In this document: piece after piece, positions 52,481 to 59,344 of the stretch
Position numbering within the stretch: the stretch's first letter is position 1
Layout of the letters: the number at the start of each line of letters is the position of its first letter
NCBI GenBank assembly: GCA_934132805.1
Contig: CAKPAB010000002.1
Span: forward strand, 1 to 59,344
Direction: 5' to 3'
Source: an uncultured Clostridia bacterium
GTDB lineage: Bacteria > Bacillota > Clostridia > TANB77 > CAG-508
Length of the DNA: 59,344 nucleotides
Made by a program: the position numbers and the translations under genes
Notes under the pieces: model-generated
What the model was told of the DNA's origin: nothing
Seen by the model: the letters and a program-made list of their open reading frames with translations, nothing else
The model's database searches: none

Positions 52481-53149
52481 ATGAAAAAAATATTATTAGT
52501 AGAAGATAATGAAACAATAGTAATGGGACTAAAGTATTCATTAGAGCAAGAAAACTTTCAAGTAATATCAGCAAAAAATGTGGCAGAAAGTAAAGAAAAA
52601 ATAAAACAAGAACAAATAAATGTTGTATTATTAGATGTATCATTACCAGATGGAAATGGGTTTGATATATGTAAAGAAATAAAAGAAAAACATGATATAC
52701 CAGTAATTTTTTTAACAGCACAAGATGAAGAAACAAGTGTTGTATTAGGATTAGATTTAGGTGCGGATGACTATATAGTAAAACCATTTAGAACAAGAGA
52801 ATTGATATCAAGAATAAAATCGGTTTTAAGAAGATATGGCCAGAAAGAAGAAAACAGCAATATAATTCAATATAAAAATATTAAAATAGATACAATATCA
52901 GCAAAGGTTTATAAAGATAATAAAGAAATTACTTTCACTAGTTTGGAATATAGAATTTTGCTTATGCTGTTTTCAAATCAAAATAAATTGATTACAAGGG
53001 AACAATTGCTAGAAAAAGTATGGGATATTGCTGGGAATTTTGTTAATGATAATACTTTAACAGTTTATATTAAAAGAATTAGAGAAAAACTGGGAGATGA
53101 AGCAATTATTAAGACTGTTAGAGGGCTTGGATATAGAATAGGAGACTAA
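52481..53149 (+). CDS. OmpR/PhoB-family response regulator
   Basis: 222 aa. The receiver domain has the acidic pair in LLVEDNE, phospho-acceptor Asp52 in VVLLDVSLPDG, a Thr in FLTAQDEE and Lys in DYIVKPF. The winged-helix DNA-binding domain (about residues 125-222) ends NTLTVYIKRIREKLG and VRGLGYRIGD. I choose ATG 52481 after GAGGGAAAT; upstream codons lie in the repeat. The sensor kinase gene follows after three bases. It probably controls the ABC transporter at 55.1 kb, as in Bce-type resistance modules (inference). Confidence 0.94.
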   Translation: MKKILLVEDNETIVMGLKYSLEQENFQVISAKNVAESKEKIKQEQINVVLLDVSLPDGNGFDICKEIKEKHDIPVIFLTAQDEETSVVLGLDLGADDYIVKPFRTRELISRIKSVLRRYGQKEENSNIIQYKNIKIDTISAKVYKDNKEITFTSLEYRILLMLFSNQNKLITREQLLEKVWDIAGNFVNDNTLTVYIKRIREKLGDEAIIKTVRGLGYRIGD

Positions 53150-53152
53150 ATA

Positions 53153-54388
53153 ATGAAACATCTAAAAAATAAAAATATAAAATATCTAATATTACCAATG
53201 ATAATATTAACAATAATAACAAGTATACTAATTACAATTCAAACATATAACCAATACAAAAAAGTAACAATAACAGCAAATCAAAAAATAGCAGAAATAA
53301 TAGGAACAATTATAAAACAAGAGCCAGAAATAGATACAAGAACAATAATAAAAACATTAAACACAAACAAAAACACAGAAGAATATCAAAAAGGACAGGA
53401 AGAACTTAAAAAATACGGAATTAATATAAATGAAACAAATTCCATAATAACAGTACAGAAGCAAATGAAACAAAATTTAATATTAAACATTATATTAATC
53501 ATAGTATTTAGTATTTTATGGATGGCCATAATATTGGTATATCTGAGAAAAAGAGACAAAAAAATAAACCAAATTACACAATACATAAATCAAATAAAAA
53601 ACAAAAAATACGATTTAGATATAAACGAAAACAGTGAAGATGAACTAAGCAATCTGAAAAACGAATTATATAAAATTACCGTTATGTTAAAAGAAGAAAG
53701 CGAAATATCAAAAAAAGATAAAGAAAATATAAAAATATCAGTTGAAGATATATCACACCAATTAAAAACACCATTAACATCAATAACAATCATGTTAGAT
53801 AATTTAAAAGATAATCCGAATATGGACGAAAATACAAAACAAAAATTTATATTTGAAATTAGCAAACAAATTAACTGGATAAACTGGCTTGTTATATCAA
53901 TGCTAAAATTATCAAAACTAGATGCAAATGTAGTACAATTTTATAAAGAAAAAATAAATCTGAAAAAGTTCATAAATGAAATTATAAAAAATTTAGAAAT
54001 ACTAATAGAAATAAGAAACCAGCAAATTATTATTAATGGAGATGAAAATGCCACATTTATAGGAGATTACAAGTGGCAACAAGAAGCCATTACAAATATT
54101 ATTAAAAATTGTCTTGAACATAACAAAGAAAATGGAAAAATTTATATAAAATATGAAGAAAATACCCTATTTACCAAAATAATAATAAAAGATGAAGGAG
54201 AAGGAATACCAAAAGAAGACTTAAAGCATATCTTTGAAAGATTTTTTAAAGGACAAAATTCTTCCGAGAACAGTGTAGGCATCGGTCTTGCATTAGCAAA
54301 GAATATCATTGAAAAAAATAATGGTATAATAAGTTGTAAATCTGAATTGGGGGAAGGGACAGAATTTGTAATTAAATATATGAAGTAA
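53153..54388 (+). CDS. Sensor histidine kinase
   Basis: 411 aa. Two membrane helices (about residues 13-29 and 105-126) enclose a short extracellular part of roughly 75 residues. The HisKA domain carries His202 in EDISHQLKTPLTSI. The ATPase domain has NIIKNCLEHN (N box), KDEGEGIP (G1), RFFKGQ (F box) and GIGLALAKNII (G2). A fairly large extracellular domain suggests direct sensing, unlike the classical loop-less BceS type. It is paired with the upstream regulator. Confidence 0.93.
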   Translation: MKHLKNKNIKYLILPMIILTIITSILITIQTYNQYKKVTITANQKIAEIIGTIIKQEPEIDTRTIIKTLNTNKNTEEYQKGQEELKKYGININETNSIITVQKQMKQNLILNIILIIVFSILWMAIILVYLRKRDKKINQITQYINQIKNKKYDLDINENSEDELSNLKNELYKITVMLKEESEISKKDKENIKISVEDISHQLKTPLTSITIMLDNLKDNPNMDENTKQKFIFEISKQINWINWLVISMLKLSKLDANVVQFYKEKINLKKFINEIIKNLEILIEIRNQQIIINGDENATFIGDYKWQQEAITNIIKNCLEHNKENGKIYIKYEENTLFTKIIIKDEGEGIPKEDLKHIFERFFKGQNSSENSVGIGLALAKNIIEKNNGIISCKSELGEGTEFVIKYMK

Positions 54389-54421
54389 CAGTTTATTAGA
54401 TAATGAAAGGACGTGATAAAA

Positions 54422-54982
54422 ATGAAATTATATGTAATAAGGCATGGACAAACAGATTGGAACGTGGCAGGAAAATGTCAAGGAATAACAGATATAGATT
54501 TAAATAGTACAGGAATAGAACAGGCAAAAAAAGTAGGCGAACAAATAAAAGATCATAAAATAGATTTAATAATATGCTCGCCATTAAAACGAACAAGAAG
54601 AACAGCAGAGATAATAAATGAAGTTACAAATTGTAAAATTATAACTGATAAAAGAATAATAGAAAGAAACTTTGGAGATATCGAAGGAAAAAAATATGAA
54701 GAATGGAATACAGTAATTGGCGAAGACAAGAAAGTATTAAGTGATTATAATTTGAATTGGGGAAATCAAAATATAGAGCCAATACAAGATATTTGCAAAA
54801 GAGTATGGAATTTATTAGATGAAATACAAGAAGATCATACAGAGAAAAATATACTGCTCGTTACTCATGGAGGCACTTGTAGAGCAATTAATGCATATTT
54901 TAACGGAATAGGCGAAGATGGGCATGTTCAAAGTGCAAAAATGGGAAATTGTGAAGTTAGAGAATATAAATATAATAAGTGA
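54422..54982 (+). CDS. Histidine phosphatase family protein (phosphoglycerate mutase-like)
   Basis: A 186-aa branch-1 histidine phosphatase. Catalytic His is in LYVIRHGQTDWN, SPLKRTRRTAE holds the second Arg, ERNFGDIEGK the acid residue, and LLVTHGGTCRAI the second His. The substrate cannot be read; relatives include GpmB and CobC. I use ATG 54422 rather than the in-frame GTG 54413, which is too close to the ribosome-binding site. It lies between the two-component genes and the ABC transporter. Confidence 0.9.
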   Translation: MKLYVIRHGQTDWNVAGKCQGITDIDLNSTGIEQAKKVGEQIKDHKIDLIICSPLKRTRRTAEIINEVTNCKIITDKRIIERNFGDIEGKKYEEWNTVIGEDKKVLSDYNLNWGNQNIEPIQDICKRVWNLLDEIQEDHTEKNILLVTHGGTCRAINAYFNGIGEDGHVQSAKMGNCEVREYKYNK

Positions 54983-54997
54983 CAAAATTTATAGTTA

Positions 54998-55033
54998 AAA
55001 AGTCACCTAAAAGTCACTTTCGAAAATTATACT
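54998..55033 (+). promoter_or_regulatory. Direct-repeat operator and -10 upstream of the ABC transporter
   Basis: Two copies of AAAAGTCAC stand at 54998-55006 and 55009-55017 with an 11-bp period, one helical turn. TATACT at 55028-55033 could be the -10, with no good -35. A direct repeat overlapping the -35 region is the usual binding site of OmpR-type activators, so it may be the target of the regulator at 52481. Confidence 0.55.
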
Positions 55034-55123
55034 AAATATAACAAAGCTTTCAGTGTTAGACATCAAAATTTTGGACAACGACAATGAAAGCAGAAGGACA
55101 TAAAAAAGAAAGTGGGGAAAAAT

Positions 55124-55807
55124 ATGGAAATATTAAGAGTAGAAAACTTAAACAAAACATATGGAAAAGGAGAAAATCAAGTAAAAGCAGTAGACAACAT
55201 ATCATTCTCAGTACAAAAAGGAGAATTTGTTGCAATAATAGGAGCAAGCGGAAGCGGAAAATCAACATTATTGCATTTAATTGGTGGAGTAGACAGGCCA
55301 ACATCAGGAAAAGTTTTTATAGATGGAAAAGACATTTACACTTTAAATGATGATAATCTTGCTATTTTTAGAAGAAGACAAATTGGGTTAATTTATCAAT
55401 TTTACAACTTAATACCAGTACTAAATGTTGCAGAAAATATCACATTACCAACAAAATTAGATGGAAGAAATGTTGATGAAAGAAGATTAAATGACTTATT
55501 AAAAACATTAGGAATAGAAAAAAGAAAATATAATTTGCCAAATCAATTATCAGGAGGTCAACAACAAAGAGTTTCTATTGGTAGAGCAATGATGAATGAG
55601 CCAGCATTAATGCTTGCAGATGAGCCTACTGGAAACTTAGATTCAAAGGCAAGTGAAGAGATTATTTCATTATTAAGACTTTCAAATAAAAAGTATAATC
55701 AAACTGTTATAGTTATAACACATGACGAAAAAATTGCATTAGAGGCAGATAGAGTTATAACAATTGATGACGGAAAAATAATTAAAGATGAAAGGACTGG
55801 AAAATAA
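55124..55807 (+). CDS. ABC transporter ATP-binding protein (BceA/MacB type)
   Basis: 227 aa. Walker A is GASGSGKST, the Q-loop IYQFYNLIPVL, the signature LSGGQQQRVSIGRA, Walker B ALMLADEPTGNLD, and the switch His ITHDEK. The NLIPVLNVAENITLP segment and length are typical of ATPases that work with FtsX-like permeases. I use ATG 55124, after TGGGGAAA. The permease gene overlaps its last base. Together they likely form an antimicrobial-peptide sensing or export system. Confidence 0.95.
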   Translation: MEILRVENLNKTYGKGENQVKAVDNISFSVQKGEFVAIIGASGSGKSTLLHLIGGVDRPTSGKVFIDGKDIYTLNDDNLAIFRRRQIGLIYQFYNLIPVLNVAENITLPTKLDGRNVDERRLNDLLKTLGIEKRKYNLPNQLSGGQQQRVSIGRAMMNEPALMLADEPTGNLDSKASEEIISLLRLSNKKYNQTVIVITHDEKIALEADRVITIDDGKIIKDERTGK

Positions 55808-58491
55808 TGAAAGTTTTAAATGAATTGAGTGTAAAAGATTTAAGGCTAAATAAAAAAAGGTCAATTGTAATTATAATTGGAATTATTTTATCAACAGCTT
55901 TAATCTGTGGAGTAGCAGGGCTTATAACAAGTTTTCAAAATACATTTGTAGAAACTGCAAAAAATAGCCAAGGAAATTATCATGCAATACTATATAATGT
56001 TCCAAAAGATGAACTTAAATACATTGAAGAAAATAGAGGTGTTGAAGACTATTATCTATCAGAAGAATTAGGTTATAGTTATCTGCAAAATGAAAAAACA
56101 TCAACAGGAGAAGAAAAGCCACTTGTTAATGTTATTTCAATGAATGACAAGTTTTTAAAAAATATGGCCATAAATATAAAAGATGGTAGATTACCAGAAA
56201 ATGATGGTGAACTTGCAATTTCAACTAGAATAAATGAAAAATATAAGACAAATTACAAAGTTGGAGATACTATAACATTAAACATTGGAGAATTAAAAGG
56301 AACTTCAAAGAATCAAAACGTTAATTATTATGATGAAGAACAAATCAAAAAAACAGAACAAGAGGAACAAACAACTGGAAATGAAATTATAAATACAACT
56401 TCAAAAACATATAAAATTGTTGGAATAATAGAAAGGCCAACTGTTGCAATTGAACCTTATGAAGCAGACTGGTTTACAGTTGTTACAAAAATGCAAACAA
56501 TAAATAAAAAAGCAAATGTAGCAGTTCTATATACAAAACCCAATGATTATGTAAAAAATACGGAAAGTATAAACCAAATGGTAACAGCAAAATCTGGAAC
56601 TGAAGCAAATGACCTTAATACAATTAATGGTATAAATAAAACATATGAAAGTTATAAATATAAGGTAAAAATAAATAAAGAATTATTAGCATATCAAGGG
56701 GCAAGCTTAGATGATGAAACACTAAAGACAATTTATGGACTAGGAGCATTCGTAATGGGAATTGTTCTAGTATCAAGTGTATTTGTTATTAGAAATGGAT
56801 TTGCAATATCAATAACAGAAAGATTAAAACAATATGGAATGCTTTCAAGCATAGGAGCAACAAAAAAACAAATCAAAAAAAGTGTTTATTTTGAAGGCTT
56901 TATATTAGGAATTATAGGAATACCGCTAGGAATTTTAAGTGGAATATTTGCAATTTATATATTAGTAAATGTAGTAAATTACATATTAAAAGATTATGTA
57001 TCAAGTGGAACTTTATTAACATATGGAATATCATGGGCTGCAATAGTTGTAAGTATAATTGTATCAGTTGTAACAATATGGCTATCTTGCAGAAGGTCAG
57101 CTAAAAAGGCATCAAAAATCACACCAATTGAAGCAATAAGAAGTTCAGAAGATGTAAAATTAAAAGCCAAGAAAATAAAATGTCCAAAAATCATAACAAA
57201 AATATTTAAAACAGGTGGAGAAATTGCATACAAAAACTTGAAAAGAAGTAAGAAAAAATATAGAACAACTGTAATTTCAATAATAGTAAGTGTTGTAATA
57301 TTTATTGCAATATCAAGTTTTATACAATATGGATTCAAAATGTCAAGTGCATATTATACAGAAAAAGATTATAATTATGTAGTATATGCGTACACAAGTG
57401 CGTCACCTGAAGATACAGAAGAATTTGCAAAAGAACAAGCAAAAAATTTAAAAATGTTAACAGACATATCAAACTTGCCAGATGTAGGAGAGGTATCAAT
57501 AAATAAAAGCAATTCATTCGAAATGAATATGGATGAAAAACACAAAGCAGAATTAACTGAATATGGAAAAGATATTAAAGCAAGATATTCGGATTCCGAT
57601 TCTGACCAAGAACAAATAGATACCATAAATATTATTTCATTAAGCAAAAATGAATATGAAAACTATTTGAAAAAAATAGGCGGAGATTATGAAACATATA
57701 AAGACGGAGTAATTTTAATTGATAATAATATAAATATGGATGAAAATGGAAAGAGAATTCAAGGAAGTATGTATACTTGGAAAAAAGGAGACATTGTAAC
57801 TGGAAAAATAGGAGACAAGGAATATAACGTTAAAATAGTAGCAAGAACAGAAGAGAGACCTAAGGGAGTAAACATTATGTATAACTCCAATGCATTTTTT
57901 ATTGTGAGTGAAGAATTCATAAACAAAACTGGGTATGAAACTGCTTCATTATATGCACAATCAAAAGATGCTTATAAATTAGATGAAGAAGTTGAACAAT
58001 ATAAAAATGATAATAATCTTACTAATTCTAATTTGAATACATTTAATATGGAAAAATCAGTCAAGGCTGAAAATGCAGTTATATTAGTTATCTCAATATT
58101 CTTATATGGATTTATTGGAGTAATTACATTAATAGGAATAACAAATATTTTCAACACAATAACAACAAATATGAATTTAAGAAAAAAAGAATTTGCAATG
58201 CTTAAATCAATAGGGATGACAAGAAAAGAATTTAATAGAATGATTAGATTAGAAAGTATTTTCTATGGTGTTAAATCCTTGATTATCGGTATACCAATTG
58301 GACTAGTATTATCTTATGGTATGTATAATGTTTTTAGAAATAGTATGGAAATGGAATATGTATTACCTTATAAATCAATTGCGGTTGCTGTGATATTTGT
58401 GGCTGTCGTTATTGGCATTATTATGAGATATTCTATGAGTAAGATTAATAAACAAAATATTATTGAAACTATTAGAAATGATAATATATAA
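55807..58491 (+). CDS. FtsX-like permease of an antimicrobial-peptide type ABC transporter
   Basis: 894 aa. Helix 1 (residues about 18-38) is followed by a large extracellular domain, then three helices with LKQYGMLSSIGATKKQIKKSVYFEG (about residues 338-362). A second helix begins near 487, then comes a second extracellular domain, and three final helices with RKKEFAMLKSIGMTRKEFNRMIRLE. The duplicated FtsX architecture is that of MacB-like/YvcS-type permeases rather than ten-helix BceB proteins with one large loop. It is encoded with its ATPase and near a two-component system, so a role in lipid II-targeting peptide resistance or lipoprotein handling is possible. Confidence 0.9.
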   Translation: MKVLNELSVKDLRLNKKRSIVIIIGIILSTALICGVAGLITSFQNTFVETAKNSQGNYHAILYNVPKDELKYIEENRGVEDYYLSEELGYSYLQNEKTSTGEEKPLVNVISMNDKFLKNMAINIKDGRLPENDGELAISTRINEKYKTNYKVGDTITLNIGELKGTSKNQNVNYYDEEQIKKTEQEEQTTGNEIINTTSKTYKIVGIIERPTVAIEPYEADWFTVVTKMQTINKKANVAVLYTKPNDYVKNTESINQMVTAKSGTEANDLNTINGINKTYESYKYKVKINKELLAYQGASLDDETLKTIYGLGAFVMGIVLVSSVFVIRNGFAISITERLKQYGMLSSIGATKKQIKKSVYFEGFILGIIGIPLGILSGIFAIYILVNVVNYILKDYVSSGTLLTYGISWAAIVVSIIVSVVTIWLSCRRSAKKASKITPIEAIRSSEDVKLKAKKIKCPKIITKIFKTGGEIAYKNLKRSKKKYRTTVISIIVSVVIFIAISSFIQYGFKMSSAYYTEKDYNYVVYAYTSASPEDTEEFAKEQAKNLKMLTDISNLPDVGEVSINKSNSFEMNMDEKHKAELTEYGKDIKARYSDSDSDQEQIDTINIISLSKNEYENYLKKIGGDYETYKDGVILIDNNINMDENGKRIQGSMYTWKKGDIVTGKIGDKEYNVKIVARTEERPKGVNIMYNSNAFFIVSEEFINKTGYETASLYAQSKDAYKLDEEVEQYKNDNNLTNSNLNTFNMEKSVKAENAVILVISIFLYGFIGVITLIGITNIFNTITTNMNLRKKEFAMLKSIGMTRKEFNRMIRLESIFYGVKSLIIGIPIGLVLSYGMYNVFRNSMEMEYVLPYKSIAVAVIFVAVVIGIIMRYSMSKINKQNIIETIRNDNI

Positions 58492-58539
58492 ATATGTCTC
58501 AAACAGAGTAGTCCATAAATAGATGTTACAGTTAAGTAA

Positions 58540-58794
58540 GGAAAAGGCTTCCAGGGAATAGTTATTCCAAATGTATATCCAGGATTTGAAAGACTATATG
58601 TTAAAGAAAAGTTCTGGAGTAAAGGACAGTACAAGGAACAAAGACTATTCAAAATGGAACTGCCGGAAGGAGCAGGAATGGAGATCTTAAGAGAAGAGGT
58701 GTATGAAGAATATAACCACAAGAAAGACTTAGGAACATTTCTGATGCCAGAAATTTTTGTTGAAGAAAAAGTGGCAAAATTTATTGGACAATAA
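58540..58794 (+). pseudogene. Fragment of a foreign gene, 84 codons
   Basis: The frame is open from just after a TAA to TAA 58792-58794 and lacks a start codon near its beginning. It encodes a coherent peptide (GIVIPNVYPGFERLYVKEKF, MELPEGAGMEILREEVYEEY, DLGTFLMPEIFVEEKVAKF). Codon use (ctg, ccg, gag, tcc, atc) differs from the neighbours. It looks like the C-terminal piece of a gene from another source; I do not recognise the family. The bases 58492-58539 hold nothing clear. Confidence 0.6.
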
Positions 58795-58805
58795 AACCGC
58801 ATAAG

Positions 58806-58847
58806 AAGATAGTAGAACTAGATTATATAGTGCTACTATCTTTTTTT
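58806..58847 (+). terminator. Rho-independent terminator
   Basis: AAGATAGTAG (58806-58815) pairs with CTACTATCTT (58833-58842), followed by seven or more T. It lies behind the gene fragment, which suggests the fragment came with its own 3' end. Confidence 0.88.
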
Positions 58848-58893
58848 GTTATAGTAAAGATAATGTAAAATATCAAAAATTAATATTTGAACA

Positions 58894-58922
58894 TTGACAG
58901 ATAATATAATTTTCTATATAAT
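58894..58922 (+). promoter_or_regulatory. Consensus sigma-A promoter
   Basis: TTGACA (58894-58899) and TATAAT (58917-58922) have a 17-bp spacer, a full consensus promoter for the last small gene. Confidence 0.88.
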
Positions 58923-58979
58923 TTGAAATATATAAACATGTAAACTTATAATATCAACAAAGATTTTGGAGGTAGAAAA

Positions 58980-59213
58980 ATGAACGTGTATGTAAAAATG
59001 ACAAAAGAAGAAATAAAAAAAGAAAGTGATTTTGTAATATATAATTATATTGCATCACAGGAAAATGTAACAGAGCAACAACTAAAAGAGGATTTACGGG
59101 AAAAATATGGACTTCAACTTAATATAGAAGAAGTTCAGAAAATTATATTAGACTATGTGAAATGCGGAATCCTATCACCTAGATTTAGATATTATAAATT
59201 TAAAAGTTGTTGA
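58980..59213 (+). CDS. Hypothetical small protein, 77 aa, containing an unshifted CGG codon
   Basis: Unrecognised. The protein has a mostly helical N-terminal part (KEEIKKESDFVIYNYIASQE) and what may be a small winged-helix-like fold (VTEQQLKEDL, NIEEVQKIILDYVKCGIL). GGAGG stands 7 bases before the ATG and a consensus promoter drives it. It contains CGG at 59097-59099 followed by G. Here plain triplet reading gives the longer, coherent product, while a +1 shift would stop about ten codons later. It lies next to a foreign fragment and may itself be recently acquired. Confidence 0.72.
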   Translation: MNVYVKMTKEEIKKESDFVIYNYIASQENVTEQQLKEDLREKYGLQLNIEEVQKIILDYVKCGILSPRFRYYKFKSC

Positions 59214-59226
59214 TGAAAAATGTAAG

Positions 59227-59253
59227 AAGAGAAGTGCCAAGCTTCTCTTTTTG
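59227..59253 (+). terminator. Rho-independent terminator
   Basis: AAGAGAAG (59227-59234) pairs with CTTCTCTT (59242-59249), with T residues after. Confidence 0.82.
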
Positions 59254-59344
59254 CGTATTATTAATTTTGTAGTGTTACAATTGATGTGAAACAAAAAATA
59301 TAGAAAAAAAGTGATTCAAGTAGTATAATTGAATTGTCAAAATA

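Overview
The window is 59 kb of very AT-rich DNA with AGA/ATA/AAA-rich coding, Gram-positive style ribosome-binding sites, several TTG/GTG starts, class A and B penicillin-binding proteins, a class D sortase and a spoIIIAA gene. This fits a monoderm low-GC member of the Clostridia, probably an uncultured gut lineage (inference; no rRNA is present to place it). All genes but one (a VanW-domain gene near 40 kb) are on the + strand. I saw no tRNA, rRNA, CRISPR array or intact insertion sequence.

Layout: (1) 1-10.2 kb, core genes: infB (3' part), an unknown, rbfA, nrnA, truB, an unknown, a class A PBP, cysS and galE. (2) 10.4-12.1 kb, a coiled-coil protein with an exact 120-bp tandem duplication, a small membrane protein and a VanZ-family gene. 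(3) 12.2-26.8 kb, an exopolysaccharide cluster: priming transferase, four GT4 glycosyltransferases, pyruvyl transferase, Wzy, Wzx, an acyltransferase, a large PslG-like glycosidase ending in a dockerin, and a wall-anchored cohesin-like protein. (4) 27-30.6 kb, a HigBA-type toxin-antitoxin pair, a sorting-signal protein with its class D sortase, and a membrane protein. (5) 30.7-34.9 kb, the Wzz/BY-kinase/PHP-phosphatase trio controlling polysaccharide export, then glmM. (6) 35-41.6 kb, a phosphoesterase, recG, membrane proteins, vanW and spoIIIAA. (7) 41.7-46.2 kb, surface proteins with a prepilin-like head and RCC1 repeats, with remnants. (8) 46.3-50.2 kb, alpha-amylase, TrhA, DgkA, TrxB and TrxA. 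(9) 50.3-58.5 kb, a MecA-type PBP, a two-component system, a histidine phosphatase and a BceAB-like ABC transporter. (10) a foreign fragment and a small gene at the end.

The most striking observation is a recoding pattern. Four otherwise intact genes (VanZ family, acyltransferase, PslG-like glycosidase, trxB) are each broken by +1 frameshifts, five sites in all with two in VanZ. Every site is an in-frame CGG codon followed by A or T (CGGA four times, CGGT once). Reading each CGGN as one residue, or skipping the C and reading GGN as Gly, restores every protein, and Gly is the family-typical residue at several of the sites. Reading all other genes by eye I found only one more in-frame CGG, in the last small gene. 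This suggests CGG is not a normal Arg codon here and that CGGN triggers +1 frameshifting or quadruplet decoding. A systematic sequencing error is the main alternative.

A second theme is a family of 27-bp palindromes (arms TGTCAA/TTGACA, GC-rich centre) in five clusters between co-directional genes. They supply the C-termini of CysS and thioredoxin, the stop codon of rbfA and the leader of nrnA. A third is a one-enzyme cohesin-dockerin pair at the end of the exopolysaccharide cluster.
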